64,000 nucleotides of DNA from Treponema_I sp045599005 (GCA_045599005.1 JAZRVF010000025.1:62001-126000), one strand, 5' to 3'. Counted from the stretch's first letter, positions 1-9,861 are shown. The notes: a model not told the origin generated them from the sequence alone. Program-made: numbers and translations.

Positions 1-2199
1 GCAAAAAAAAGTGACAGAAAGAAAAAAGGTCTCATAATCGGGGCTGCTGCGCTTCTGATTGCTGTTCTTGGCGGTACAGTCGGACTTATTGCGGGAAGAT
101 CGACAGCTTCAGGTTCATCCACATCTTCATCAGGTGGCGGATTTTTCAGTTCCTCAAGTAAATCTTCTTCCACAAATGAACGTGATAATACTCTTGCTCT
201 GGCTCAGCGTTATCTTGACCGTGGCGAATACGAAAGAGTTATGGATCTTCTGGACAACCTTCTGATTAAAAACAGTCTGGACGCTGATGCTCTTGCAATG
301 ATGGATAAAGTGATTGCGCTGCGGCAGGCAAAACAGGAAGCCCAGATGGCAAGTGCCACAGAAGCAGCGCAGATGGCCGCAAAAGCCGCGGCAGAAGCAC
401 AGGCTCAGTTTGCAGAAGCCCAGTCCCAGCAGAACGGAGCTGTCTCATCCGGGGCAGATAACGGCGGAATGCAGAATGTGAGTGTTGATACAAGCGGACT
501 CCAGCAGACACTGGACGAACTTGCAAAAGCAAATCAGGCCGCTGCCGATCATAATGCTGCCATGCAGGAACTTCTGCGTCAGCAGGCCGAACAGGAAAAC
601 GAACGGAAGCGTCTGGAAGCTGAGAAAGCAAAAAAAGAGGAGGCTGAAAAAGCCGCAGAAAAAGCGAGACTGGAAGAAGAAGCGCGGAAAGCTGAGGCAA
701 AACGGAAGCAGGAAGAGGAGACTGCCCGACAGAATGCTCTTATTCAGACACAGAAATCTGAAGTGGAAGATTTTATTGCTTCTGCAAAAGCAAAACTTCT
801 TCTTGGTCAGAATGATGAGGCCCTGGCTCTTTTCAAGGAAGCAGACAAAGCCATGCCGGGTTCACAGACGCAGTTTGCCGCTGATAAATATTCAGAAATG
901 TGCGGCCTGATCTTTGATTCCTATGATTCTCTTTCTGGTGCAGGACTTTCTGAAAGCCAGGAATCTGCGGAAAAAGGAAAACTTTCTTCTGCAATGGATT
1001 CCTATGCGGACAAAGCTCTTTCTTACAGCGGTACAAAGGCAGAACCTCACTTTATCAAAGGTTTTGAAGCTTCGGAAAAGAAAGATTACCCTGCAGCAGA
1101 AAAAGAACTTTCGCTTGCCTGCGAATATGACAGTAACAATTTCCGTTATTTCTATGAACTGGGAAAGGTTCAGTATTCCCAGAAAAAATACACAGAGGCA
1201 CGCAAGTCCTTTGACACATGTGTCAAACTGAATGATAAGTTTGAGAATGCCCAGTACAATCTTGGAATGACTTATGAAAAACTTTCAATGAATGACATGG
1301 CGCTTCAGTCCTACAGAAAGGCTATTTCAATCAATCCTTCCTATGTGCGCGCACATCTTCAGATGGCCCGTATTCTTGTTAAGCAGAACGATTATTCTGG
1401 GGCACTGACTTCTTTTGAGAACGTACTGAAAAATGAGCAGACAAACACTGCCGCTTTGCGTGAAGCTGCTTCTGTCTGTTATCTGATGGGGAATTTTGCA
1501 AAGGCAGAAGAGTATTACCGCAAGGCTTTGGCTTATGCAAGTGATGATATTGTAACAAATTACAATCTGTCTACAGTGCTTTATTCCGAGGGAAAATATG
1601 CAGAGGCAGTTCCTTATGCAAAAAAGGCTGCCGAATCCTCTGCATCAAACACAACTTACCAGTATAACTATGGTCTGATTGCAGAGGCTGCAGGCGATGT
1701 TGATACTGCAATCGTCAGGTACAGTACAGCGATCAAAGCGGATTCCTCAAACAGCAAGGCTTACATAAATCTTGGTAGGATTTACCTTGATTCGGAGGAT
1801 GCGGACACCGCAATGGTCATGCTTGAGAAAGCGGTAAGTATTGATCCGAAAAGTTTTGAAGCCCTCAACAATCTGGCAAGCGCCTATCTTCTTAAAAAGG
1901 ATTATGCCAACGCTATAAAATCCTATCAGAATGCTTTGGCCCTTGATCCCAAGAAAGAAAATGTCCGGATCAATCTTGGAAAGGCCCTCAGTGCTTCCGG
2001 TGATTATGCGGGAGCAAAGTCTGTTTTTGTAGACATCCTGAAAATGAATCAGAACTGCTGGGATGCTTATGTGGAACTTGCCATGGTCTGCATTTCTCTT
2101 GAGGATAACAATTCAGCGGAAGGTTATCTGCTTACCCTGCAGCAGAAAAATCCCACCTACCGCAAAGCTGAGGTTGATCAGCTTCTGTCCAGTCTCTAA
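1..2199 (+). CDS. TPR-repeat membrane protein, 5' end cut by window
   Basis: The frame is open from base 1, so the start lies upstream of the window; 732 residues are visible. It opens with a basic stretch followed by one hydrophobic segment (about residues 10-31), which suggests a membrane anchor, then a Ser/Gly-rich spacer. An Ala/Glu/Lys-rich, TolA-like charged helix follows at about residues 110-240. From about residue 340 to the end there are tandem TPR units (motifs such as AQYNLGMTYEKLSMNDMAL and AYINLGRIYLDSEDADTAM). TPR arrays bind proteins; the partner cannot be told. The first ATG in this frame (241) lies after the membrane segment and is unlikely to be the true start. Its 3' end overlaps the convergent mutL by 4 bases, with no terminator between them. 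The family is clear; the function is unknown. Confidence 0.8.
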   Translation, partial: AKKSDRKKKGLIIGAAALLIAVLGGTVGLIAGRSTASGSSTSSSGGGFFSSSSKSSSTNERDNTLALAQRYLDRGEYERVMDLLDNLLIKNSLDADALAMMDKVIALRQAKQEAQMASATEAAQMAAKAAAEAQAQFAEAQSQQNGAVSSGADNGGMQNVSVDTSGLQQTLDELAKANQAAADHNAAMQELLRQQAEQENERKRLEAEKAKKEEAEKAAEKARLEEEARKAEAKRKQEEETARQNALIQTQKSEVEDFIASAKAKLLLGQNDEALALFKEADKAMPGSQTQFAADKYSEMCGLIFDSYDSLSGAGLSESQESAEKGKLSSAMDSYADKALSYSGTKAEPHFIKGFEASEKKDYPAAEKELSLACEYDSNNFRYFYELGKVQYSQKKYTEARKSFDTCVKLNDKFENAQYNLGMTYEKLSMNDMALQSYRKAISINPSYVRAHLQMARILVKQNDYSGALTSFENVLKNEQTNTAALREAASVCYLMGNFAKAEEYYRKALAYASDDIVTNYNLSTVLYSEGKYAEAVPYAKKAAESSASNTTYQYNYGLIAEAAGDVDTAIVRYSTAIKADSSNSKAYINLGRIYLDSEDADTAMVMLEKAVSIDPKSFEALNNLASAYLLKKDYANAIKSYQNALALDPKKENVRINLGKALSASGDYAGAKSVFVDILKMNQNCWDAYVELAMVCISLEDNNSAEGYLLTLQQKNPTYRKAEVDQLLSSL

Positions 2200-4193
2200 G
2201 TGCGTTTGACCAGCTGATAAAGGTTTTCTTTTGTCAGCTCGGTCCAGACTGGTCTTCCATGAGGACAGTGTGGATCCGGCAGTGCAAAAATGTCTTTGAT
2301 CAGATGTTCTGCTGTGGAGCTGTCTATGTAATGCCCCTCTTTTATTGCGGCCTTACAGGAAGAGTAGGCGGCGATGGTTCTGATAATGTCTGGGCCTTCC
2401 TTTTTGTCTTTCAATATTGCTTCCTGCAGGTCTTTTGCCGTTCCGCGCCATTTTACCGGGACGGAGGTTATCAGCCATTTACCTTCAGATTCCTTTGTCA
2501 GTTCAAAACCGGCCTGGTTCAGTGAATCCATGTTCCGCAAAAGATAATCATCATCTTCTTCTGAATCCGTTTCCAGATCATAGGGAATGAGGAGTTTCTG
2601 TTTCTGCCCGGCCGCTTCCATAAAAGCATTGAAAAGCACGCGTTCGTGTCCTGCATGCTGATCAATCAGGAAAAGGGAATTGCCTTTCTCCACCACAAGA
2701 AACACTGACATTATCTGACCAAGATAACGGAATCCGTATCGGTTTTCAGTTGTTTCTGTACGGGCCAGAGTTCCGGCAGCAACTGTTGCCGCAATTTCTC
2801 TTACAAAAGTGATTCCTGAGTTGTCGTGGGCATCTGTTCTTGCAGAAAAATCCGCCTGCCGACCAAATACAGGAGGAACAGTGTCCGCAGATCTGTCATT
2901 AGCTGTGTCAATGTATGTCGGGCTTTTTGAATTTCCAGAAAACGGGTTAACAAATCTTTGATCTATACTGTCTGAATTTTTATACATGCTGCGGCTTGAG
3001 AAATCAGGAGTTCCTGAATAGGACGCACTTTTATCGGCAACTTCAGAATCCAGGTCCAATGTCTCTGAGAAAAAAGGACGCTCAGCATAAAGGTGAGTTT
3101 TCTCAGTTTTTGATTCTTCCTTCAAAATTGCGGTTAGACCCTTCCGGGAAGAAGCCTCATAAAAGGTCCGGACAGCACCTACTATCTGATGATGGACCAC
3201 ACTTGAATCTTTGAACCGGACTTCTTTCTTTGCAGGATGAATGTTGAAATCAACAAGAGCCGGATTCATCTGGAGAAAAAGAACCGCGGCAGGGTGGCTT
3301 CCATTCGGAAAATACCCCTGTGCACCGTATTCAATTGCCTGTACAAAAGAGTATTCAGTTACACGGCGACCGTTCACATAAATATAAATAAACTTTTTAT
3401 CCGGCTTCGCAGCTTCAGGCTTTCCAAGAACAAGTGTGAAATTCCAGTCGCCAGTTTTTTCCGCTGTGTCAGTAAAAAGTTTTGTGTCAGAGCGGCTGAC
3501 TGTAGAAAAGAAATCCGGGGAATCGGATAATTCCAGAGCGGATACAAAACGCTCTTCCGGAGTCTGGTTTTTAGGGAGTTCCAGTCGTGTTTTTCCGTCA
3601 ACAATCAGTTTAAAAGCTATTTCTGTACGAGGCAGTGCTTTTTCAATGAATATCTGGCGGCATAAAATTGTCTCGGTCTGAGGACGCTTCAGAAACAACC
3701 GGCGGGCGGGAACATTCTCAAAAAGCGAAAGGCTTGTGACGACAGTTCCTGCATTCCATTGACAGGGCGTGACTGTGTTGCTGCCGTTTCCTGCAAGAGG
3801 TGCTCCCATGTGCCAAGCCAATTCCTCGCCCTCACGCCTTGAAGTTATTGAAAGACGGCTTACGGCAGCAATGGAAGCCAGTGCCTCACCGCGGAAACCA
3901 AGTGTCGTAAGACTGTGCAGATCGTCTTCTGTTGTTATTTTGCTTGTTGAATGAGGATGTGCGCAGTTCTGCAGGTCCTCTTTAGTCATTCCATGACCGT
4001 TGTCTGTAACACTGATAAAATCAATTCCGCCTGACCGAATTTCAACAGTAATTGAATCAGCTCCCGAATCCACCGCATTGTCAAGAAGTTCCCGCAGTAC
4101 AGAAGCCGGGCGGTCAATCACTTCACCGGCAGCAATTTTTCTTGCAACTTCCTCTGAAAGGCGACGGACAGGCGCATGGAATGAAGAAGCCAT
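2196..4193 (-). CDS. mutL: DNA mismatch repair protein MutL
   Basis: MutL couples mismatch recognition by MutS to strand incision. The 665-residue protein has the GHKL ATPase motifs in order near the N-terminus: RKIAAGEVIDRPASVLRELLD (about 14-34), DNGHGM (about 62), and TLGFRGEALASIAAV (about 94). The ATPase and transducer domains occupy about the first 330 residues. A poorly conserved linker (about 345-470) leads to the C-terminal dimerisation domain, which has LFLIDQHAGHERVLFNAF (about 505), matching the QHAAHERxxxE motif region of the endonuclease-type family. It is the last gene of a minus-strand operon with xseA and xseB; its ATG follows the xseB stop directly. Identification is secure. 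Whether the endonuclease site is complete was not settled. Confidence 0.97.
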   Translation of the reverse strand: MASSFHAPVRRLSEEVARKIAAGEVIDRPASVLRELLDNAVDSGADSITVEIRSGGIDFISVTDNGHGMTKEDLQNCAHPHSTSKITTEDDLHSLTTLGFRGEALASIAAVSRLSITSRREGEELAWHMGAPLAGNGSNTVTPCQWNAGTVVTSLSLFENVPARRLFLKRPQTETILCRQIFIEKALPRTEIAFKLIVDGKTRLELPKNQTPEERFVSALELSDSPDFFSTVSRSDTKLFTDTAEKTGDWNFTLVLGKPEAAKPDKKFIYIYVNGRRVTEYSFVQAIEYGAQGYFPNGSHPAAVLFLQMNPALVDFNIHPAKKEVRFKDSSVVHHQIVGAVRTFYEASSRKGLTAILKEESKTEKTHLYAERPFFSETLDLDSEVADKSASYSGTPDFSSRSMYKNSDSIDQRFVNPFSGNSKSPTYIDTANDRSADTVPPVFGRQADFSARTDAHDNSGITFVREIAATVAAGTLARTETTENRYGFRYLGQIMSVFLVVEKGNSLFLIDQHAGHERVLFNAFMEAAGQKQKLLIPYDLETDSEEDDDYLLRNMDSLNQAGFELTKESEGKWLITSVPVKWRGTAKDLQEAILKDKKEGPDIIRTIAAYSSCKAAIKEGHYIDSSTAEHLIKDIFALPDPHCPHGRPVWTELTKENLYQLVKRT

Positions 4194-4427
4194 TTATCCC
4201 TCCAGTCCGCTGAAGAGATCCAGTTCCGGTTTTTCTTCCGGCTTTCCTGGAGAATTCATCAGAATCTGAATTTTACCTTCAATTTTTTCAAGTTCTTTTT
4301 CCATTCCTTTAGCAAGATTTATGCCTTCCTCAAAATATTTAAGGGCATCTTCAAGAGAAATATCGCTTCTTTTGATTGCATCTGCAATTTCTTCAAGTTT
4401 TTCAAGTTTTTCATCAAAGTTCTTCAT
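4194..4427 (-). CDS. xseB: Exodeoxyribonuclease VII small subunit
   Basis: This 77-residue protein is the small helical subunit that assembles in several copies on XseA to form exonuclease VII, a single-strand DNA nuclease. The family pattern is plain: FDEKLEKLEEIADAIKRSD near the N-terminus, then LEDALKYFEEGINLAKGMEKEL. The usual length is 60-85 residues. Its ATG overlaps the xseA stop (ATGA), which implies translational coupling, and mutL starts directly after its stop. The C-terminal 15 residues (PGKPEEKPELDLFSGLEG end) are acidic and probably disordered. Confidence 0.96.
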   Translation of the reverse strand: MKNFDEKLEKLEEIADAIKRSDISLEDALKYFEEGINLAKGMEKELEKIEGKIQILMNSPGKPEEKPELDLFSGLEG

Positions 4428-5728
4428 TCAGTTTTCTCCTGTAAAAAACCGGTATCTTCAACGCGGGCTGTGATTATTCCTTCTTTCGGCATAATTTCTA
4501 TCAGACTGCCATTTGCAATTTCTCCTGCACTGCGGATTATTCTGCCTGTGTCTTTGCTGCGGACCATTGCATAACCCCGGTCCAGAATGGCATGAGGACT
4601 TGCGGCCTCCAAAGTGATCTTTGCCTTTTCAACACGTAAAGACAGTTCCTTGAGCCTTTCTTTCATGTTATCCACAAGGATTTCTTTCGCATCTTCAAAA
4701 CGGGCAATATAAGGCTGCTCAATGGAACGGAAATGCAGTTCCAGATTCTCCTTGGAAAAGTTTCGGATCAACAGTCTTTTGGTCTCAATTTTTTTCGTCA
4801 TCTCCTGAATCAGGTCATTTTTAAACCTGTCCAGGCCGGAAGCTATTTCATCAAGCAAAGGTGTGCAGAGTTCTGCTGCGGCTGAGGGTGTAGGTGCACG
4901 CATGTCTGCCGCAAAATCACTCAATGCCCAGTCAATTTCATGGCCCACTGCCGAGACAACGGGAATTTCTGATTCTGCTATTGCCCTTACAACACTTTCC
5001 TCTGAAAAGGGCAGAAGGTCTTCCAGTGAACCGCCGCCGCGCCCGACAATAAGCACATCACACATTCTGTAATAATTTGCACGCTTTATTTGGGACGCAA
5101 TCATTGGTGCGGCTTCATTCCCTTGCACTGCACAAGGCAGAATCACCACGTTAACTTTGTGATTGCGCCTTCTGGTGATCTGGAGAATATCACGGAGTGC
5201 GGCCCCCGTTGGACTTGTAACAACTCCGATGGTTTCGGGAAAAAATGGAAGTGGCTGTTTGTCTTCCTGATCAAAAAGACCTTCCATAGCAAGACGCTGC
5301 TTCCGTTCTTCAAGCATCCGGAGAATATCGCCCTGTCCCGCAAGTTCCATTGCGTCAACTGTAATCTGATGATAACCACGGGCTGCGTAGACCGAAATCC
5401 GTCCTTTTACACGTACAGTCATTCCATCTTTGGGAACAAAGTTCAGGTACTGGGCTTTTCCTTTAAAAAGAACGGCCTGGATAATTGATTTATCGTCTTT
5501 CAGTGTGAAGTAATAATGCCCCATGCTTGAAGCTTTATAATTGGATATCTCTCCTTCAATGCAGAGAGGCGGCAGCTCCCGATCCAAAAGATTTTTGATT
5601 ATCTGTGTTATCTGGCTTACAGAATAAACCGGATCCCTCTGACCTGAAGACCTGACGGATCCAGTTTCTTTTTCCTGTATTGCAGCCCGGATTGCTTCTA
5701 TTGAGGATGAAAAAGGTAAATCTCCCAC
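4424..5728 (-). CDS. xseA: Exodeoxyribonuclease VII large subunit
   Basis: The catalytic subunit of exonuclease VII, 434 residues. An OB-fold nucleic-acid-binding domain lies at about 50-145 (YSVSQITQIIKNLLDRELPPL, then ISNYKASSMGHYYFTLKD). The catalytic domain follows with the family signatures GVVTSPTGAALRDI (about 188), VGRGGGSLEDLLPFSEE (about 247) and SAVGHEIDWALSDFAADMRAPTPSAAAE (about 280). A long coiled coil follows. The C-terminal part has HAILDRGYAMVR. The start is a GTG preceded by AAGGAA at 7 bases. It has about 40 extra N-terminal residues before the OB fold compared with typical homologues; a later internal start is possible but no good one was seen. First gene of xseA-xseB-mutL. 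Confidence 0.96.
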   Translation of the reverse strand: MGDLPFSSSIEAIRAAIQEKETGSVRSSGQRDPVYSVSQITQIIKNLLDRELPPLCIEGEISNYKASSMGHYYFTLKDDKSIIQAVLFKGKAQYLNFVPKDGMTVRVKGRISVYAARGYHQITVDAMELAGQGDILRMLEERKQRLAMEGLFDQEDKQPLPFFPETIGVVTSPTGAALRDILQITRRRNHKVNVVILPCAVQGNEAAPMIASQIKRANYYRMCDVLIVGRGGGSLEDLLPFSEESVVRAIAESEIPVVSAVGHEIDWALSDFAADMRAPTPSAAAELCTPLLDEIASGLDRFKNDLIQEMTKKIETKRLLIRNFSKENLELHFRSIEQPYIARFEDAKEILVDNMKERLKELSLRVEKAKITLEAASPHAILDRGYAMVRSKDTGRIIRSAGEIANGSLIEIMPKEGIITARVEDTGFLQEKTE

Positions 5729-5741
5729 CGATTTTTTCCTT

Positions 5742-7118
5742 TTATTTCAGTTTTTTTCTCTCTTCAAGGTCACTGAGAATCTTTTCGTAGGTTTCCTTGT
5801 CAAGTTTATAGTGTTTCAAATATACAATAAAACCGGCGATCATTGCAACCAAAGGAACTGCAAACATTGCGGCCTTAAGCATAAGAATTCCGCGGGAAGT
5901 AACATCCGCGGCAGTTTCCGCCTTGTTTATCCCTGACCAGACAATTACATAACCGGTAACGCCGCTTGCAACAGCCCCTGAAAATTTGTTGATGAAAGGC
6001 TGAAGGGAGAAGGTTACGCTTTCATTTCTCTTGCCCAGTTTCCATTCACCGTATTCAACAGTGTCAGCAAGGAAAAGCAGAACAAGCAGCTGGACGATGG
6101 CTTCAGCAAAGAAAACAAGGATTCCTGCAATTACAATAGGAATCATGTTTGCAGGGGCAAAGAAGAAAAGAATGTAACCTGCGGAAACCATGCTGATGGC
6201 AATTACATAAAGTTTCTTGCGGCTTGCTTTTTTGCTGAACTGGGGAAACAGAGCTGTAGAAGTGATCTGTGAGACACCCAGGACAATTGCAAAAAGTGAA
6301 TACATTCCTTCGTCGCCATAAAAATATTTGAAGTAATATACACCGAATTCTGTTGTGGTTGTGTAGGCGGTCATGAAAAGCGTCATTGCGATTGCAACAT
6401 AAAGAAGCTGGTCATTTTTGAAAATCGCTTTTGCCATGCCTCTGATTGATGTGCGTTCCGTGCTCTGTGCGTCTTCATTCTGATGAGGTTCTTTGACACC
6501 GAAAACCGTGATAAGCTGGAACGCGATCATAATCAAAGAAAGAGAAAGCGCATAAATGTTCCATGCCTTTATGTCATTCCCGCCCAGGGCTGCGGAAATT
6601 GCTTCTGTAATCGGCTGGAAGGCGGCGACAACAAAGAAAAGTCCGACCTGTGCGCAGATGCGTGCGATGGAACCGATTTTTTCACGTTCATTCTGGTCTT
6701 CGGAAAGTGAAGGCATCATTGACCAGTAGGAAATATCATTTGTTGTGAATGCAATTCCCCAGAGAATGTAAATCACTGCGAAAAGAATCGTGTATTTTGT
6801 TCCTGTAAGCCCGAAATCTGTAAAAAGAAGGACTGTAAGTATGGCACTTGTTATCACGCCGAAAAGAATCCAGGGTTTGAATTTGCCCCACCGTGTGTGA
6901 GTGCTGTCAACCACTGTTCCCATGAATGGATCGTTCAGGGCATCAAAAATTCTTGCTCCCAGCATTATGTTCGTAACAACGATGACCGTGGAGTCCGGCA
7001 GTTTCAGGATATCTGTCAGATAATAGATAAGATACATGCTCACAAGGGCATAGACCATGTCACGTCCTGTGGTTCCAAGTCCGAAGGAAATTCGGTTTCT
7101 GATATTACTGTTTTTCAT
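5742..7118 (-). CDS. GPH-family sugar:cation symporter
   Basis: A 458-residue polytopic membrane protein of the glycoside-pentoside-hexuronide symporter family in the major facilitator superfamily. The N-terminal signature is present (ISFGLGTTGRDMVYALVSMYLIYYLTD), followed by ARIFDALNDPFMGTVVDSTHTRWGKFKPWI, which carries the family loop between helices 2 and 3, and GEWKLGKRNESVTFSLQPFINKFSGA in the second half. About 12 hydrophobic helices are visible. It is the second gene after a GH127 arabinofuranosidase (gap 15 bases), so the natural cargo is probably an arabinose-containing oligosaccharide or L-arabinose; this is inferred from the neighbour only. A GGAG lies just upstream of the ATG. Confidence 0.9.
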   Translation of the reverse strand: MKNSNIRNRISFGLGTTGRDMVYALVSMYLIYYLTDILKLPDSTVIVVTNIMLGARIFDALNDPFMGTVVDSTHTRWGKFKPWILFGVITSAILTVLLFTDFGLTGTKYTILFAVIYILWGIAFTTNDISYWSMMPSLSEDQNEREKIGSIARICAQVGLFFVVAAFQPITEAISAALGGNDIKAWNIYALSLSLIMIAFQLITVFGVKEPHQNEDAQSTERTSIRGMAKAIFKNDQLLYVAIAMTLFMTAYTTTTEFGVYYFKYFYGDEGMYSLFAIVLGVSQITSTALFPQFSKKASRKKLYVIAISMVSAGYILFFFAPANMIPIVIAGILVFFAEAIVQLLVLLFLADTVEYGEWKLGKRNESVTFSLQPFINKFSGAVASGVTGYVIVWSGINKAETAADVTSRGILMLKAAMFAVPLVAMIAGFIVYLKHYKLDKETYEKILSDLEERKKLK

Positions 7119-7133
7119 TTTCTACTCCGATGA

Positions 7134-9098
7134 TTATTTTACATTTGAATAAGGAATCCAGACTCTCATCTGGGTAAGACCACGGTTTCCCCATGAATAA
7201 TAGGGGATAAGACGGACAGTGCAGTCTTCCGCGACCGGTTTTCTGTCACTGTAAAGAGGTGCGTCGGCTTCCTGTCTGACTGAAGATCCTTTTGCATCCA
7301 GGATTGTGATTTTCCCAAGAACTGGATCATCAACTGCTTTCTCAGCCACCGGAGCCGATGTGTCAATTCTGAGACCCAGGACAGAATCCTTGTTGTCAAC
7401 ACCTTCCGCGCAGTAGACAACCGGTCCGCGCATCACAGCAGTTTTTCCGCTGTCACTGGCCACTTCTGTACGGGCATACAGAAATCTCACGCTCATGTCA
7501 AAGTCCACAGTGATTTCATCAGAACTGGTAAAAGGTCCTGAAATGTAGGCGTAACCTGTTTCCTCCCTGTGTTCAGCCGGCTTCCCGTTGATACTGATCA
7601 CAGTTTCGCGGCTCCATTCCGGAAGGCGCACTGCCAAAGTCACATCAACCTTTTCGCTTTCTCCTGCAGTCTCAAAAGTGTATGTAAGTCTGCCGCCGTA
7701 AGGATAACCCTGTTTTCCGGTGTCCAGCCTGATCCTGCCTCTGTTGTCCTGAAGGTCAATTGTGCTGCCTACAAAAAGTGTGCTCCAGACTGTGTGCCCT
7801 CTGTCAGAATCATTTTCCTCGGCCCAGGCGTATCTTCCGATTGAAGGCAGAAGCCGTGCAATGTTCGGAGGACAGCATGCGCAGGGGAACCATTTTGGGC
7901 GCTGGGGCAGCGTGTGTCTGTGAGTCTGTGCTTTCCCCGAGATTCCTGGAATCACTTCAAGGGGATTTACATAGAAAAAGTGCATTCCGTCCAGCTGCAT
8001 TCCGGAAAGAATACCATTGTACAATGCTTTTTCCATTGCATCCCCGTATTTTCCGTTTTTCTCCAGATCAATCATTCTGCGGCCGAAGAAAACCAGCGCA
8101 ATGGCAGCACAGGTTTCCCCGTAAGTCGTGTCATTTGGCAGATGGTAATCCTCTGTAAAAGATTCGCCCTCATAAGCTGATCCGATTGATCCTGTTATAT
8201 ACATGCGTTTCTGGGTCATGTTGTCCCAGAGTGTCCGGCATGCTTCCGCAAGTTCCTTATCATCTGTGGTGGCCGCAAGATCTGCCATGCCTGTATAAAG
8301 ATAAGCGGCACGGACTGAGTGACCTGTTGCCTTGTCCTGCTGACGGACCGGTCTGTGGTTCTGGGCATATTCCTTGTTAAGGTGGTCTGATCCCCAGACT
8401 GTCCAGCCCCGTCTCAGTTTTTCCTTAATGAAATAGTCACTGTCCACACCGCGGACATCAACAAAATGTTTTGCCAGCTCAAGATACTCAGGTTTTCCTG
8501 TTGCCCGGTAAAGGCGCATCAAAGCAAGTTCCACTTCCGGGTGTCCGGGATATCCCTCAGCTTTCTCAGTGATGAAATGATTGTAGATATGGTCTGCCAC
8601 ACGGCAAATAATTTCAAGGAAACGTGTTTTTCCCGTACATTCGTAATAGGCAACCGCGGCTTCGATCATGTGTCCGGCACAGTAAAGTTCGTGGGCTTCC
8701 CCAAGGTTTGACCAGCGCGGACATTCCGGTTTGAGTGTGAAATAAGTGTCCAGATAACCGTCAGGCATCTGTGCGGAGGCAATCAGTTCAATCACGCTGT
8801 CCGCACGCTTTTCCAGTTCAGGATCAGGTTTGTTCAGAAGTGAATAGGCTGCACCTTCCAGCCATTTTGCAACATCGCTGTCCTGGAAGACAAAGCCGTA
8901 AAAGTCTTCAGGGACTTTTCCTGTCCTGAGGGTTTCCGCAGCAGCCTCAAAGTTTGCAATCGCATGACTTTTCTCCGCATCCTCAATCTGGTCACGGAGA
9001 ATCTTTTCCTGATAGGGCAGGACTGTCTCTGCAATCAGTTTTTCATATCTGTTAAAAAAATCATCATCTATTTTTACCTGTTTCAGTGTATCGTGCAT
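7134..9098 (-). CDS. GH127-family beta-L-arabinofuranosidase (DUF1680)
   Basis: A 654-residue glycoside hydrolase of family 127, which in characterised members removes terminal beta-L-arabinofuranose with a catalytic cysteine held in a zinc site. The family marks are visible: TYGETCAAIALVFFGRRMIDL (Glu region, about residue 330) and CACCPPNIARLLPSIGRYAW (Cys cluster, about 415). An (alpha/alpha)6 barrel precedes C-terminal beta domains. No signal peptide is present, so the enzyme acts in the cytoplasm on imported substrate, consistent with the co-transcribed symporter. The ATG at 9098 is chosen because AAGGAG lies 5 bases upstream; an in-frame ATG 24 bases earlier (9122) has no ribosome site. 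Expression is likely from the promoter at 9125-9153. Confidence 0.92.
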   Translation of the reverse strand: MHDTLKQVKIDDDFFNRYEKLIAETVLPYQEKILRDQIEDAEKSHAIANFEAAAETLRTGKVPEDFYGFVFQDSDVAKWLEGAAYSLLNKPDPELEKRADSVIELIASAQMPDGYLDTYFTLKPECPRWSNLGEAHELYCAGHMIEAAVAYYECTGKTRFLEIICRVADHIYNHFITEKAEGYPGHPEVELALMRLYRATGKPEYLELAKHFVDVRGVDSDYFIKEKLRRGWTVWGSDHLNKEYAQNHRPVRQQDKATGHSVRAAYLYTGMADLAATTDDKELAEACRTLWDNMTQKRMYITGSIGSAYEGESFTEDYHLPNDTTYGETCAAIALVFFGRRMIDLEKNGKYGDAMEKALYNGILSGMQLDGMHFFYVNPLEVIPGISGKAQTHRHTLPQRPKWFPCACCPPNIARLLPSIGRYAWAEENDSDRGHTVWSTLFVGSTIDLQDNRGRIRLDTGKQGYPYGGRLTYTFETAGESEKVDVTLAVRLPEWSRETVISINGKPAEHREETGYAYISGPFTSSDEITVDFDMSVRFLYARTEVASDSGKTAVMRGPVVYCAEGVDNKDSVLGLRIDTSAPVAEKAVDDPVLGKITILDAKGSSVRQEADAPLYSDRKPVAEDCTVRLIPYYSWGNRGLTQMRVWIPYSNVK

Positions 9099-9124
9099 TA
9101 TTTCTCCTTGTAATCTGTACATCC

Positions 9125-9153
9125 ATTCTAGTTCTTCCTTTATGGCATTGCAA
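9125..9153 (-). promoter_or_regulatory. Sigma-70 promoter for GH127-symporter operon
   Basis: On the minus strand TTGCAA (9148-9153), a 17-base spacer and TAGAAT (9125-9130) form a good vegetative promoter, about 27 bases ahead of the GH127 start. It lies back to back with the rpe promoter in the 121-base divergent gap. Confidence 0.65.
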
Positions 9154-9181
9154 CGGATTTTTTCATGACATCAGGAATTAC

Positions 9182-9213
9182 TTGCGCAGTCTTTTGCTAT
9201 TTGCTAGTATAGT
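9182..9213 (+). promoter_or_regulatory. Promoter giving a leaderless rpe transcript
   Basis: TTGCGC (9182-9187), 17 bases, then TAGTAT (9205-9210) preceded by TGC (extended -10), overlapping TATAGT (9208-9213). The rpe ATG is at 9220, only 6-9 bases past the -10 box, and no Shine-Dalgarno is present. Transcription would begin at or within a few bases of the start codon. Confidence 0.6.
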
Positions 9214-9219
9214 ATTGTT

Positions 9220-9861
9220 ATGAAAACTGTCTCTCTTGCTCCGTCAATACTCGCAACAGATTTTTCTGATCTGAGAAGTTCTGTAAAATATATAGAAGAA
9301 AATGGTGGATCCTGGGTTCATATTGATGTTATGGACGGGTCTTTTGTCCCACCGATTACTCTTGGTCAGCAGGCAGTTGCGGCGATCCGTCCTCTTACAG
9401 ATCTGACACTTGATGTCCACCTTATGACAGAGCACCCTGATACTTTTGTGGATTCTTTCGCAGAAGCAGGGGCAGATTGCATAACTTTCCATTACGAAGC
9501 GGCTGTTCATCATCACCGGATTGTGTCCAGAATCCACGAGCTGGGAAAAAAAGCGGGAATCAGTATCGTGCCGTCAACTCCCGTCAGCGCAATCCAGGAA
9601 CTCCTTCCATTTGTTGACATTGTTCTTGTTATGACAGTAAATCCCGGGTATGGGGGGCAGAAACTCATCCCCCAGTGTGTGGACAAAATCGCGCAGCTTG
9701 ATTCCATTAGACGGAATCAGGGTTTCGGGTATACAATCTCTGTGGACGGTGGAATAAATCAGGATACAATAGCTGACGTGGTGAAAGCTGGTGTTGATGT
9801 TGTTGTATCAGGCAGTGCTTTTTTTTCAGGAAAACTTACAGCTGATTTCTGCCGGCTTTGA
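9220..9861 (+). CDS. rpe: Ribulose-phosphate 3-epimerase
   Basis: A 213-residue TIM-barrel enzyme that interconverts ribulose-5-phosphate and xylulose-5-phosphate in the pentose phosphate pathway. Diagnostic motifs: LAPSILATDFSDL at the N-terminus, HIDVMDGSFVPPITLG (metal and catalytic Asp), DVHLMTEHPD, VLVMTVNPGYGGQKLI, and SVDGGINQDT with the second catalytic Asp. The length is normal. It faces away from the GH127 operon. Its start codon has no ribosome site and follows the -10 box almost directly. Downstream genes start 27 bases later and could be co-transcribed. Confidence 0.97.
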   Translation: MKTVSLAPSILATDFSDLRSSVKYIEENGGSWVHIDVMDGSFVPPITLGQQAVAAIRPLTDLTLDVHLMTEHPDTFVDSFAEAGADCITFHYEAAVHHHRIVSRIHELGKKAGISIVPSTPVSAIQELLPFVDIVLVMTVNPGYGGQKLIPQCVDKIAQLDSIRRNQGFGYTISVDGGINQDTIADVVKAGVDVVVSGSAFFSGKLTADFCRL